The notes: a model not told the origin generated them from the letters alone. A DNA stretch of 64,000 nucleotides from Novosphingobium taihuense (GCF_007830315.1 NZ_VLKJ01000002.1:124001-188000); one strand, 5' to 3'. Shown: positions 18,059 through 27,459, counted from the first letter of the stretch. Made by a program: numbers and translations.

Positions 18059-19282
18059 TTACAGGTCCATGCAGTCGTTCTCGTACCCGAACGCCATCGC
18101 GCCCACGTTGCGCGCATAGGGGTACGGGTTGTTGGCCACATGCGCGCGGGCGCAGTGGATATCCAGGAACGCACGCTGGATCTGGTTGCCAAGGTAGATC
18201 GCCTTGCCGCCGGAAAACAGCATCAGCAGGTCGATCGCCTTCACGCAGTTGTTGACCATCGAAGTGGTGTGATGGCCAAGTTCTGCCCGTCGCTCGATCG
18301 GCCAGTCGTTGGCTTCGGCGCGGGCATCCAGTTCGGCAAGGTCGCTCTTCAGGCGCAGTTCCATGTCGTTGAGGATCACCTTCACCTCGGCCACGGCTTC
18401 CTGGATGGTTGTATCCGCAGCAAGACGCGCGCCGGTATACGTCGCACGCTTTTCACGCGTTGCCTGCACGAACGTCTCCAGCGCGCGGCGCAGCGAACCC
18501 AGCGACGTGGTTGAAACCGTGCGGTTGAAAATCTGCGCAAACGGAATGCGATAGAGCGCACCCGGATTGGCATGCTTGCCGGGGACATCGATGTTGAACA
18601 TGTCCTTTTCGCGCATCACACGGTGTGCGGGCACGAAGGCATCGTCCACCACGATGTCGTTGCTGCCGGTCGCGCACAGGCCCATCGTGTGCCAGGTATC
18701 GATGATCTGGTAGTCCGAACGGGGGATCAGGAAATTGAACGGTTCGGGCGCACCGCCCTCCTCTGCCACCATGTTCGCACCCAGCAGCACCCAGTCGCAA
18801 TGCTCCGATCCGCTGGAGAAGGCCCAGCGCCCGCTGATGCGATAGCCACCTTCTGCCTTCGTCACCTTGCCCATCGGCATGTAGGACGAACTGATCAGCA
18901 CTTCGCCATCATCGCCCCACACATCCTCGGCCGCCTGCGGATCGAACAGCGCCAGCTGCCAGTTGTGGACCGCCACCACGCCATAGACCCAGGCGCTGCT
19001 CATGCAGCCTTCGGCCAGCGTCCGGGCAATCTCGCAATAGACCGCGGGCGACATCTCGTAGCCGCCATAGCGCTTTGGCTGCAGCACCTTGAAAAAGCCC
19101 GCGTCGATGAAATCGCGAATTGTCTGCGCCGGCACCTGGCGGGCGGCAATGGCCGCGCTTTCCCGATCGCGCAGCACCGGCACCATGGCACGGGCCCGCG
19201 CGATAAGTTCCGCTCCGCTCGGCATCGTGGCGCCGCTGGCGTTTGCCACATGTGCGACGGAGCCTGTTGCTGCAGTTGCCAT
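18059..19282 (-). CDS. HsaA/HpaB-C2-type flavin-dependent monooxygenase (acyl-CoA dehydrogenase fold)
   Basis: 407 residues from the ATG at 19282. The fold is that of acyl-CoA dehydrogenases, but the sequence fits the two-component flavin monooxygenases such as HsaA and p-hydroxyphenylacetate hydroxylase C2: GFFKVLQPKRYGGYEMSP, GCMSSAWVYGVVAVHNWQL, SGRWAFSSGSEHCDW, GLCATGSNDIVVDDAFVPAHR and the C-terminal LFSGGKAIYLGNQIQRAFLDIHCARAHVANN. Such enzymes hydroxylate aromatic rings using reduced flavin made by a separate reductase. No reductase is adjacent; the nearest are at 22986 and 38029. It would prime the ring for the region 1 pathway. Confidence 0.84.
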   Translation of the reverse strand: MATAATGSVAHVANASGATMPSGAELIARARAMVPVLRDRESAAIAARQVPAQTIRDFIDAGFFKVLQPKRYGGYEMSPAVYCEIARTLAEGCMSSAWVYGVVAVHNWQLALFDPQAAEDVWGDDGEVLISSSYMPMGKVTKAEGGYRISGRWAFSSGSEHCDWVLLGANMVAEEGGAPEPFNFLIPRSDYQIIDTWHTMGLCATGSNDIVVDDAFVPAHRVMREKDMFNIDVPGKHANPGALYRIPFAQIFNRTVSTTSLGSLRRALETFVQATREKRATYTGARLAADTTIQEAVAEVKVILNDMELRLKSDLAELDARAEANDWPIERRAELGHHTTSMVNNCVKAIDLLMLFSGGKAIYLGNQIQRAFLDIHCARAHVANNPYPYARNVGAMAFGYENDCMDL

Positions 19283-19646
19283 GATCTTTCCCAATCCCTC
19301 TTTTCGTTGACGCTCCGAATCTGCGAATCCGACTTCGGCAGTGGCTGTACAGTTTGCGAAGGCAAAAGCCCGCCGTGCTGCCACCCTGTCCGTTTCGCGC
19401 AACTCACTCCGGCTCGTCGTTTGACACCTCTGGTTGAACCTATTCCACTCAAATCAGCCGGTTTGCAGGGGCTTCCGGCTGATCGAATCAGCTCATTCCG
19501 TCGTTTCCCTTACGCAACAATAATGCCTGATTGCCAGTCACTGTAAACCATGTAATAACATGAGCCGTTCAGCAACATGAACAATCGGGCACGACACCAA
19601 GCGCGTGAGAGGGAGACGCCGTCGTGCAATCGGGGAGAAAGTCACG
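19283..19646. promoter_or_regulatory. Divergent 364-bp intergenic region before the TonB receptor
   Basis: No gene is evident. It holds TTACGCAACAATAAT (from 19510) and TGAACAATC (19578-19586), both also present in 16878-17110, and the perfect inverted repeat CATGT-AATA-ACATG (19549-19562), about 90 bp before the receptor start. These are candidate LysR operators. The receptor has a strong GGGGAGAAAG ribosome site just before 19647. Confidence 0.42.
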
Positions 19647-22073
19647 ATGAAACGTACTCAGAAATCCGCGCGAATTGCCGCGCTTATGCTATCCACCGCG
19701 GCCCTCGCCGCAGCGTCTGCCGCCTTCGCGCAAGAGGCCCAGCCGCAGGACCAGAATGCCCAGGCCGAATCGGGCGAGAGCGGCGGCCTTGCCGATGCGA
19801 TCGTGGTCACCGCCAACAAGCGCAACGAAAGCCTGCAGAAGGTTGCGATCTCGGTCAGCGCCTTCTCGGGTGAGCAGATCGATCGTCTCGGCATCACCGA
19901 GACAACCCAGATCACCCAGCAGATTCCGTCGCTGCGCGTGAATGCCTGGTCGCCGAACCTGACCATCTTCAGCTTGCGCGGCATCTCGCAGAACAACTTC
20001 ACCGACAACCTCGAAGCGCCGGTCGCGGTCTATCAGGACAACGCCTACATCGCCTCGATGAACGCGGTTGCCGGCCAGCTGTTCGACATCAAGCGCGTGG
20101 AGGTTCTGCGCGGACCACAGGGGACACTGTTTGGCCGCAACGCCACCGGTGGCCTGATCCACTACCTCAGCGAAGATGCCAGCAAGGACGATTTCAACGG
20201 CTACGCCCAAGGCGAATATGGCCGCTTCAATTCGTGGTCGCTGGAAGCCGCTGCTGGCGGTGCGCTTGCACAGGGCGTGCGCCTTCGTGTTGCCGGCCGT
20301 GTCGAGAAGGCTGATGGCTACATCAAGTCGCGCGACACGCTCGATTCCAACGGCGCGCTCATTGCGCCCGGCAGCGGGCAGGACCTTGGCGGCAAGAACG
20401 GCTGGGCGGCGCGCGCCAACCTGCAGTTCGACCTTGCGCCTTCGGCCACGCTCAGCCTGTGGTACAAGCATTCGGAAGACAACAACGTCGCCACCGGCGG
20501 CTACGTGTTCGAGAACTGCGAATACCTCGCCAACGGCTATTGCGACACGAACGCTGCCGGCCTCAGCGACAGCCAGAACGGCGTCATCAATGGCGTGACC
20601 GCTGAGAAGGCCAGCCCGTGGGAGCACTTCGGCGAACGCCCCGGCCGCCTCGATCGCGTGATGAACAGCTACCAGGCCCAGCTCGACTGGGATCTGGGCG
20701 GCGTGGAACTCACCTCGATCACCAACTACCTGAAGATGGACAAGACCTACGCCGAGGATGGCGATGCCTTGCCCTTCACCATCGTGAACGTCGATTCCCG
20801 CGTGAACTTTGACCAGTTCTCGCAGGAACTGCGCCTCGCGGGCGAAACCGGCATGCTCAAGTGGCAGGTCGGCGGCTATTACCTCGACATGAAGTACGAT
20901 GGCTCGCACGCCGTCACCGGCGCGCCGATTCTCGATCTTGCCGTTGCCGGCAACGGTGGCTTCTCGCTGCCCAAGGTCGATCAGCAGTACGTGCTGGATT
21001 CGAAGAACTGGTCGATCTTCGCGCAGGGCGATTTCCGCTTCACCGATCAGCTGACGCTGACCGTGGGCGGGCGCTACTCGAAGGACAACAAGAAGATCGA
21101 TTACAAGAACATCCTGATCGATCCGACTTACGCCCCGCAGCCCAATCCGAAGCTGCTGTTCACCGGCAAGGACCTGGCCGCAGTGGTTCCGGGTGCTGAC
21201 GAAGATCACTATGGTGATTGGGCGGCACGCGTTTCGCTGAACTACCAGGCAAACCCGGACACGCTGGTGTTCGTATCGTGGAACCGCGGCATCAAGGGCG
21301 GCAACTGGTCGCTATCATCGAACATTGCTCCGCAGGACTTCCGCCATCGTCCGGAAACGCTGAACAGCTTCGAAGGTGGTTTCAAGACCACGCTGATGGG
21401 CGGCAAGATGCGCCTCAACGGCACCGTCTATCACTATATCTACGACGATTATCAGGCCTTCTCGCTCGCCGGTGGTGTGCCGAAGGTCTACAACAGCGAT
21501 GCGCGCGCGACCGGTGCGGAACTTGAAGCGTTCCTTTCGCCCTCGCGCAACTTCGATGCGGTGTTCGGTGCAACCTACGAAACCTCGTCGGTGGACAGCA
21601 TCCCCGGCACTGGCGTTCAGTTCGGTCCGGAATTCTTCCCCGGCGCGCCTGATACGCAGTACTGCACCAATCTGGGTGGCGTGTTCCGTTGCGATTTCCC
21701 GCAGGCGAACATCACCAAGGCCGAACTGCCCAACGCCCCGCGCTTCAGCTTCAACTACCTGCTGCGCTACAACCGCGATGTCGCGGGCGGCAATGTTGCC
21801 GTGCAGGTCGATGGCGTCTGGTACGATGACCAGTTCCTTGAAGTGACCAACGGCCTCGGTTCGCTGCAGAAGGCCTACAACGTCACCAACGCATCGTTGA
21901 CCTATCGCCACGAGGACACCGGCATCTCGCTTACCGCCTGGGGCCGCAACGTGTTCAACAAGGCCTATCGCGCCTACGCGCTCAACCTTGGCATCCTTGG
22001 CGTGACCTCGATCTACGCTCCGCCGGCAACCTATGGCGCCACCTTGCGCATTCCCTTCGGCGCAAGCCGCTGA
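19647..22073 (+). CDS. TonB-dependent outer-membrane receptor
   Basis: 808 residues from the ATG at 19647 (GGGGAGAAAG site). It has a signal peptide ending around AFAQ (residue ~29), a TonB-box region ADAIVVTANKRNESLQ, a plug domain with RVEVLRGPQGTLFGRNATGG, and a 22-strand barrel ending in TYGATLRIPFGASR. It is a sphingomonad-type receptor for small organics or iron complexes. It stands alone beside the monooxygenase gene and shares promoter motifs with the region upstream of the LysR gene, so it may import the aromatic substrate of region 1. Confidence 0.93.
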   Translation: MKRTQKSARIAALMLSTAALAAASAAFAQEAQPQDQNAQAESGESGGLADAIVVTANKRNESLQKVAISVSAFSGEQIDRLGITETTQITQQIPSLRVNAWSPNLTIFSLRGISQNNFTDNLEAPVAVYQDNAYIASMNAVAGQLFDIKRVEVLRGPQGTLFGRNATGGLIHYLSEDASKDDFNGYAQGEYGRFNSWSLEAAAGGALAQGVRLRVAGRVEKADGYIKSRDTLDSNGALIAPGSGQDLGGKNGWAARANLQFDLAPSATLSLWYKHSEDNNVATGGYVFENCEYLANGYCDTNAAGLSDSQNGVINGVTAEKASPWEHFGERPGRLDRVMNSYQAQLDWDLGGVELTSITNYLKMDKTYAEDGDALPFTIVNVDSRVNFDQFSQELRLAGETGMLKWQVGGYYLDMKYDGSHAVTGAPILDLAVAGNGGFSLPKVDQQYVLDSKNWSIFAQGDFRFTDQLTLTVGGRYSKDNKKIDYKNILIDPTYAPQPNPKLLFTGKDLAAVVPGADEDHYGDWAARVSLNYQANPDTLVFVSWNRGIKGGNWSLSSNIAPQDFRHRPETLNSFEGGFKTTLMGGKMRLNGTVYHYIYDDYQAFSLAGGVPKVYNSDARATGAELEAFLSPSRNFDAVFGATYETSSVDSIPGTGVQFGPEFFPGAPDTQYCTNLGGVFRCDFPQANITKAELPNAPRFSFNYLLRYNRDVAGGNVAVQVDGVWYDDQFLEVTNGLGSLQKAYNVTNASLTYRHEDTGISLTAWGRNVFNKAYRAYALNLGILGVTSIYAPPATYGATLRIPFGASR

Positions 22074-22089
22074 GGCCCGGATGAGAAAG

Positions 22090-22119
22090 GGGTGCCGGTC
22101 GCGCATTGCGCCGGCACCC
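22090..22119 (+). terminator. Hairpin after the TonB receptor gene
   Basis: Perfect 9-bp stem GGGTGCCGG (22090-22098) / CCGGCACCC (22111-22119), 17 bp after the receptor stop codon. It is followed by a second inverted repeat, TTATCTGATC (22129-22138) / GATCAGATAA (22145-22154). Confidence 0.6.
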
Positions 22120-22160
22120 TGATCGTCCTTATCTGATCCGAACTGATCAGATAACCTATT

Positions 22161-22193
22161 TGGAGTGTTTCCCCGGGAAAACACTCCATTTTT
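22161..22193 (+). terminator. Strong intrinsic terminator
   Basis: Stem TGGAGTGTTT (22161-22170) / AAACACTCCA (22179-22188), extended by a CCC/GGG core, followed by TTTTT. This is a textbook rho-independent terminator for rightward transcription, just before the convergent TetR gene ends. Confidence 0.85.
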
Positions 22194-22233
22194 GTTCTTG
22201 GCGTTCCAGCGTCCCCACAGGGATGCAGGCGGA

Positions 22234-22839
22234 TCAGACGTCGCCGATGGTCTCGATCTTCCGGGCCATTGTCCGCGCCAATGCCAGCCGGAGGCCGTTG
22301 ATCAGCGCATCCAGCGCAAACCGGAACGCCTGATCGTGGTCATAGCTTTCCGTGGGCCGATCGGCGCGCTGCCGTTCGCTATCCTCGTGCAGTTGCCAGC
22401 CGACCATGAAGCGCGTGATCAGCTTCGAGCCGTAGATCGCGTGTTCTTCCGAAAATCCCGCTTCGCGCAACGGCTTTGACAGCAGGTCACGCGGTTCGGT
22501 TGGCAGCGAAGCCGCCACGAGCCTGGCACCGTCGCGGTAATCAAGCACGACCTCGTAGCTTCTGGTCGCCACCGCGCGAAGCCATTCGTCCCACGGCTCT
22601 CCCGGGTGCGGCGCGCGCAGAACAGGCAGCAGGATCGCCGCGGCCATATGGTCAAGCAGCACGGCCTTGCTGGGAAAATGGCGATAGAGCGCAGGCCCTT
22701 CCACGCCAAGGTGATCGCCCAGTCGGCGCGTGGTCAACTTGTCGAGGCCGATCTCGTTCAGCAGCACCAGACCAGCTTCGACGATCGTCTCCCGCGTCAG
22801 GGTTGCCTTCCGGTCCAGTTCCTTGCTCTTGCGGTCCAT
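22234..22839 (-). CDS. TetR-family transcriptional regulator
   Basis: 201 residues from the ATG at 22839, preceded by GAGGCG. The N-terminal helix-turn-helix runs from about residue 12 to 60 (TRETIVEAGLVLLNEIGLDKL, then RRLGDHLGVEGPALYRHFPSK). The rest resembles the tetracycline-repressor-type C-terminal domain. It is the last gene of the leftward set and lies after the azoreductase gene with a terminator-like hairpin between, so it likely has its own promoter. An inverted repeat at 22891-22921 may be its operator. Target unknown. Confidence 0.87.
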   Translation of the reverse strand: MDRKSKELDRKATLTRETIVEAGLVLLNEIGLDKLTTRRLGDHLGVEGPALYRHFPSKAVLLDHMAAAILLPVLRAPHPGEPWDEWLRAVATRSYEVVLDYRDGARLVAASLPTEPRDLLSKPLREAGFSEEHAIYGSKLITRFMVGWQLHEDSERQRADRPTESYDHDQAFRFALDALINGLRLALARTMARKIETIGDV

Positions 22840-22890
22840 CAACGCCTCGTCACGCCATGGCCGCAAAGGGAGCGGCCACCGGCAGGGCGC

Positions 22891-22921
22891 GGGTTAGCAC
22901 CAGAAACATTGCAAGTAACCC
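22891..22921. promoter_or_regulatory. Candidate TetR operator
   Basis: Inverted repeat GGGTTA (22891-22896) / TAACCC (22916-22921), 19-nt spacer, 52-82 bp upstream of the TetR start. Its position is right for autoregulation; the arms are short. Confidence 0.35.
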
Positions 22922-22950
22922 GGTATTCTGCCCATATCGGCAAGGCAGGA

Positions 22951-22979
22951 CGGGGAAGGATGGCCACCACCCTTCCCCG
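22951..22979 (-). terminator. Hairpin terminator after the azoreductase gene
   Basis: CGGGGAAGG (22951-22959) / CCTTCCCCG (22971-22979), a 9-bp perfect stem immediately downstream of the leftward FMN reductase stop at 22986. No U-run. Confidence 0.55.
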
Positions 22980-22985
22980 CCATCA

Positions 22986-23582
22986 TCAAAGTGCCGCGAT
23001 TTCCGCCTTGGCAGCAGCAACTGATGCTGCGCGCATTTCGGGGCCGAAGCCGATCTTGTCTGCCCGCACGATCGTCAGGTCCGTCACGCCGATGAAGCCG
23101 AAGAACACGCGCAGCAGGCTTTCCTGATGCTCTGCCGCATCGCCCGCTTCGTACATGCCGCCCTGCGTGGAAGCGATGATCACGCGGGTGTTCCCGGCAA
23201 GGCCCTTCGGGCCGGCTTCGGAATAGGTGAACGAAACGCCGGGCACGCCAAGCCGGTCGATCCATGCCTTGAGCTGCGATGGCACGGTGAAGTTGTACAT
23301 CGGCGCACCGATCACGGCCACGTCCGCGCCCATGAACTGCTGCAGATAGGCGAGTTCGGCCGGAGCCGCAGCCTTCATCGCATCGCTTTGCGCCTCGGGC
23401 GGCAGGCGCAGGGCGCCCGTCGTCACGTCGTCAAGATGCGCAACGGGATTTGCCACAAGATCAAGGCGTTGCACTTCTGCGCCGGATGTCTTCGCGGCCA
23501 GATGCGTTACGATTGCCGCGGTAAGTTCGCGGCTGACCGAATCCGGGCCGGTGGTTGAACTGTCGATATGCAGGATCTTCAT
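22986..23582 (-). CDS. azoR: FMN-dependent NADH:quinone/azo oxidoreductase (AzoR family)
   Basis: 198 residues from the ATG at 23582 with GAGGAC ahead. Flavodoxin-like fold of the AzoR/AcpD family: MKILHIDSSTTGPDSVSRELT at the N-terminus forms the FMN phosphate loop, and APMYNFTVPSQLKAWIDRL is the family hallmark. It reduces quinones and azo compounds with NADH in the cytoplasm. Here it ends the leftward operon after the phospho-lyase gene, separated by 8 bp. It might reduce quinones made by, or supply reduced flavin to, the two HsaA-type oxygenases upstream, but that is inference. Confidence 0.86.
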   Translation of the reverse strand: MKILHIDSSTTGPDSVSRELTAAIVTHLAAKTSGAEVQRLDLVANPVAHLDDVTTGALRLPPEAQSDAMKAAAPAELAYLQQFMGADVAVIGAPMYNFTVPSQLKAWIDRLGVPGVSFTYSEAGPKGLAGNTRVIIASTQGGMYEAGDAAEHQESLLRVFFGFIGVTDLTIVRADKIGFGPEMRAASVAAAKAEIAAL

Positions 23583-23590
23583 TTTGGTCC

Positions 23591-24835
23591 TCACAGGTTG
23601 GAAACTTCAACTTTGGCCAGTGCCCGCGCAAAGGATTCGAGCAGGTGATCGGCCTCGGTCACATTGATCGGAAGCGGCGGCCGTATCTTCAACGCGGCAT
23701 TCCCGCGGCCCGCTGCTCCGATCAACACGCCGCCACGCCGCATGGCATTGACGATTGCGGCCGCAATATCGCCAGAAACGGTCTGCACCCCGATGAACAG
23801 GCCCGCGCCGCGCAGCCCCGTCAGCGCAGGTGACGCTTCAATCATGGGAGCAAGGCCGGCCATCAGGCGCTGCCCGATCCGCGCGGCATTGGCGATCAGC
23901 CCTTCGTCCTCGATCACGTCAAGCGTGGCAAGTGCAGCCGCGCATGAAACGGAGCTTCCGCCAAAGGTGTTGAAATACCGCTGCATTCTGGCGAATTCCA
24001 GCGCCAGCATATCGCGCATCACCAGCGCCGCCACAGGCTGTCCGTTGCCCATCGGCTTGCCGGTGGTGACCAGGTCCGGCACGATGCCATGCCGCGCAAA
24101 ACCCCACATGCCAGCGCCAGTGCGGCCAAAGCCCGGCTGGACCTCATCGGCGATGAACATGCCGCCTGCCTTCCGAATGGCATCCACCCCGCCCGCCAGG
24201 AAGCCCGGCGGATCCGCAATCGCGCCATCACTGCCAAAGATCGTATCGACGAGCAGCGCTGCCGGGCGAATGCCATCGGCTTCCATCCGCGCAATCGCCT
24301 CGCCAACAAGTGCTGCGAACTGCTCAGGCCCCTCCGGCGCAAGTGGCATGGTGATCGCATGAACATCCGGCCCTAGAGGCAACCCGGTGACCGGCGACAT
24401 GCCCTGCAAGAGATCGGACGTACCATGATAGGCGCAATCGGTGACGATCACGCCGCGCCTGCCTGTCACCATGCGGCTGATCCGGATCGCCAGATCATTG
24501 GCCTCGCTGCCAGAATTGGTGAGGATCACCTTGCCCAGGGCATCGGGAAGTGTGGCCAGGAGCCGCTCTGCCAGAAGGATCGGGTGTTCGGTCAGGTAGC
24601 GGGTGTGCGTGTTCAGCACATCGCCCTGCTGCGCCATCGCCGTGACGATCCGCGGGTGGCAGTGCCCAGCCACAGGCACGTTGTTGTAGGCATCGAGGTA
24701 GCGCTGGCCATCCGCGTCTTCGATCCAGCACCCTTGCGCGCGCACCGCATGGACCGGCTGCTCGTAGAACAGCCGGTAGCTGGGGGAAAGCACACGTTCG
24801 CGCCGGGCAAGAAGATTGGATGTATCACGATTCAT
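23591..24835 (-). CDS. Class III aminotransferase of the AGXT2L / amino-alcohol-phosphate phospho-lyase type
   Basis: 414 residues from the ATG at 24835, 23 bp after the TonB receptor stop. The PLP lysine is Lys260 in TTGKPMGNGQPV and Asp230 lies in IADEVQPGFGR; NSGSEAND (107-114) binds phosphate. Features shared with eukaryotic AGXT2L1/2 (ethanolamine-phosphate and phosphohydroxylysine phospho-lyases) are the N-terminal LSPSYRLFYEQPV, the VAGHCHP block, VLNTHTRYL and KPMGNG. Those enzymes eliminate phosphate and ammonia to give an aldehyde. A kinase of the matching family lies nearby at 27557-28531, supporting a kinase plus phospho-lyase pair. Ordinary transamination cannot be excluded. Confidence 0.8.
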   Translation of the reverse strand: MNRDTSNLLARRERVLSPSYRLFYEQPVHAVRAQGCWIEDADGQRYLDAYNNVPVAGHCHPRIVTAMAQQGDVLNTHTRYLTEHPILLAERLLATLPDALGKVILTNSGSEANDLAIRISRMVTGRRGVIVTDCAYHGTSDLLQGMSPVTGLPLGPDVHAITMPLAPEGPEQFAALVGEAIARMEADGIRPAALLVDTIFGSDGAIADPPGFLAGGVDAIRKAGGMFIADEVQPGFGRTGAGMWGFARHGIVPDLVTTGKPMGNGQPVAALVMRDMLALEFARMQRYFNTFGGSSVSCAAALATLDVIEDEGLIANAARIGQRLMAGLAPMIEASPALTGLRGAGLFIGVQTVSGDIAAAIVNAMRRGGVLIGAAGRGNAALKIRPPLPINVTEADHLLESFARALAKVEVSNL

Positions 24836-24858
24836 CGACTTGCCGGGCCTTCTATCGA

Positions 24859-27363
24859 TCAGAAGTTGCGCGTCAGCGTCAGTGCCCACTGTCGTGGTGC
24901 GCCGGGCGAAACCGAAGTGAGCCCCGACTGCTGCGCCTGATCGAAACGCGTGTTTTCGTAATACCGGTTTCCGAGGTTGGTAACTTCCAGTGCCAGCCCC
25001 CAGTTCCGGTCTTTCGACTTCCAGGAAAGGCGGGCCGTGGCAAGAAAGTACCCTTCGATCCGGTTTGTGGGCCCGTTGAGCGCTTCGGTAAAGACATGGC
25101 TCTGGTACGAACCGTCCGCGCGCAGGCTGAGCAACCCGGCATCGCCATCGAGGATATCGTACTGGATACCGGCAGCGCCCTTCCATTTCGGAGTGAACGG
25201 GGTGACCATGTTGAGCGCGATGAACGTGGCCGGATCGGTCCGCCGGTACTTGAAATCAAGGTAGCTACCCGAAAGATCGAGCGAGAGGCGATCAGTCGGA
25301 TAGGCGGAAATCTCCACCTCCACGCCCTTTACCTTCGCAGTACCGGCGTTGTTGGGCTGGAAGCACGGGGCAATCGGGCAGGCCAGGACATTAAGGATGA
25401 TGTCCTTGTAATCATTCACGAAGCCCGCAACGTTGAAGCGCAAGCGGCGATCGAACAGATCGGTCTTGAACCCGATTTCATAGGACGTGATCGTCTCTGG
25501 CTTGAACGACTTGAGCTGACCCACATCGAAGGGCACGCCATTGAACGGATCGATCTGCCCGTTGGCGACCGGCAGGATCGTACCCGGTGCAAAGAACGGG
25601 CGCGGGTTGACGCCACCGGCGCGATATCCGGTCGACACCTGGCCATAGACCAGCACTTCGTCGGAGAAGCGATAGTCCAGCGCCACGCGCCAATCGAAGC
25701 GCTTGCCTTCGTACCCGTCCGTCAGTCCATTCAGACCAAGCAGCGCGCAGTTGGGCGCATTGGCCGGATCGAAAGGTGCGCGGCCGGGGAGACAGGGCGT
25801 GGCGGGGATCGTGCCATCGGGGTTTGAGCGGAAGTATTCCTGCGTCTTGCGGTCCCAGGTATGGCGGATGCCGCCGGACAGGCGCAGGGCATCGGTCAGT
25901 TGGTAATCGCCATTGAGGAACAGCGCGGTCGATTTGCTGCTGCTGTCCTCTGGCCCCTGGTTGAAGTTCAGGCCAACGTACGTGAGGGCAAGCCGCGCGG
26001 CAAAGGTTGCCGTGCCGCGGAAGTGGAAGGCGCCTGCCGTCAGGTTCAGCTTGCCGTCCATCAGCCGGGCATTGGCGCGCAGTTCCTGGCTGAACTGCCA
26101 GTTCTTCAGCTTCTGCAGCGCCAGCTGGTTCATTACCGGGCTGCCATCGGCGTCTTCGGCAAAGGTGGCCGTGTAATCGCGGTATGCTGTGATCGAGCGG
26201 ACCTGGAGATTGTCAGACACGTCCCATTTCACGTTGCCCGAGATGCCATAGCTGTCCAGGTGCGACACGATGGGGATGCTGAACGGGGTATAGGGGTCCT
26301 GCCCCGTGGGTGCGCGCGTGTCGGTGAATGTCGAATAGGTCCAGTATCGGTTGCGCCCCGCCGTATCACACGAATTGGGCCCATAAGGCACGAAGCGGCA
26401 ATCAAACGGCACCGGCGGCGTTGCCGGGTTGCCATCATCGATCGTCAGGCGCGGATTGTTGGCAAAGCGCAGGACATCTGCACCTGCCTCCGAACGATCA
26501 CGCGTGAGATCACCGATCAGGCTGACATCGAGGTTGCTTGCCGGCAGCCAGCGCAGATAGATGCGCCCCGCGGCCAGCGACTGCCCGCCCAGCGTACCAA
26601 GCTGGCAACCATCGCCAAGGTTGGGGGCGGCGGAAACACCCGATCCGGGATGGGTGCAGGCATAGTCCATCCGCTTCACGAAGCCTTCCCGGCTGCGCGA
26701 AACAGCCGAGACGCGGGCAAAGAGCTTGTCCGGCGCGATCGTGAAATCGGCCATGGCCCGCGCATCGAAGCGCTTGAAGGCGCCACCGGTAACGGACACC
26801 ATGCCTGAATTGTCGCCCGATGGGGCCTTGGAGAACATCTTCACGGCGCCGCCGATGGAATTGCGCCCGGCCAGTGTGCCCTGCGGACCGCGCAGCACTT
26901 CGACGCGATCGAGATCGAGCAGTTCGACGAGCGATCCGGTGAGCGTGGAATAGTACACGTCATCGACATAGATGCCGACACCCGGTTCCAGCGCGGGGAT
27001 GAAATCAGACTGGCCGACGCCGCGGATGAACGCCAGCATGGTCGACCCGAAGGCCTGCCCTTGCGGGGCGAGCGTGACGCTGGGCGCCTGGCGGGCGATT
27101 TCATAGACGCTGGTCTGGTTGCGTGCCTGCAGCATGTCTCCGGTGACGGCCGTGATGGCGATCGGCGTGTCCTGCAGGCGTTCGTTGCGCAGGGTTGCGG
27201 TGACGACGATCTCTGCGCTCTTGGCACCTTGCTGTGCGGCAGCCGGATCGGCGTTCTGCGCAAGAGCAGCTGAAGATGCGAACGTTGCGGCCATGGCCAG
27301 AGCCGACGCGCCAAGGCGCGCAGACATGGCATTGCGGCGTGACACTTGATGCTGTGCTGACAT
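24859..27363 (-). CDS. TonB-dependent outer-membrane receptor
   Basis: 834 residues from the ATG at 27363 with a GAGGGGGGAA site. The signal peptide ends near ALAQ (residue ~36). The TonB-box-like SAEIVVTATLRNERLQ is followed by a plug domain with RVEVLRGPQGTLAGRNSIGG and a barrel ending APRQWALTLTRNF, the terminal Phe being normal for outer-membrane insertion. It sits inside a leftward catabolic set between the kinase and the phospho-lyase genes. A palindrome-like site at 27445-27459 resembles those near the LuxR gene, so it may be co-regulated and import the region 2 substrate. Confidence 0.93.
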   Translation of the reverse strand: MSAQHQVSRRNAMSARLGASALAMAATFASSAALAQNADPAAAQQGAKSAEIVVTATLRNERLQDTPIAITAVTGDMLQARNQTSVYEIARQAPSVTLAPQGQAFGSTMLAFIRGVGQSDFIPALEPGVGIYVDDVYYSTLTGSLVELLDLDRVEVLRGPQGTLAGRNSIGGAVKMFSKAPSGDNSGMVSVTGGAFKRFDARAMADFTIAPDKLFARVSAVSRSREGFVKRMDYACTHPGSGVSAAPNLGDGCQLGTLGGQSLAAGRIYLRWLPASNLDVSLIGDLTRDRSEAGADVLRFANNPRLTIDDGNPATPPVPFDCRFVPYGPNSCDTAGRNRYWTYSTFTDTRAPTGQDPYTPFSIPIVSHLDSYGISGNVKWDVSDNLQVRSITAYRDYTATFAEDADGSPVMNQLALQKLKNWQFSQELRANARLMDGKLNLTAGAFHFRGTATFAARLALTYVGLNFNQGPEDSSSKSTALFLNGDYQLTDALRLSGGIRHTWDRKTQEYFRSNPDGTIPATPCLPGRAPFDPANAPNCALLGLNGLTDGYEGKRFDWRVALDYRFSDEVLVYGQVSTGYRAGGVNPRPFFAPGTILPVANGQIDPFNGVPFDVGQLKSFKPETITSYEIGFKTDLFDRRLRFNVAGFVNDYKDIILNVLACPIAPCFQPNNAGTAKVKGVEVEISAYPTDRLSLDLSGSYLDFKYRRTDPATFIALNMVTPFTPKWKGAAGIQYDILDGDAGLLSLRADGSYQSHVFTEALNGPTNRIEGYFLATARLSWKSKDRNWGLALEVTNLGNRYYENTRFDQAQQSGLTSVSPGAPRQWALTLTRNF

Positions 27364-27444
27364 GTTTCCCCCCTCTTTTCCAAGAAGCCGTTCTCGTTCC
27401 TGCGCCTTCCGATCCATCATTTTTGATTGTTACGATCAGAAGCT

Positions 27445-27459
27445 TGTTAGCAGTGGTAT
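27445..27459. promoter_or_regulatory. Candidate LuxR-type operator upstream of TonB receptor
   Basis: GTTAGCAGTGGTATC matches 12 of 15 bases of the perfect palindrome GTTATCAGTGATAAC found at 32552-32566. It lies 82-96 bp upstream of the receptor start at 27363, in a 193-bp gap between the receptor and kinase genes. Confidence 0.45.

Noticed and set aside
22129..22154. Phage or element attachment site at a 10-bp inverted repeat
   Set aside because: No integrase, direct repeat or composition change is near; it lies among transcript-end hairpins.
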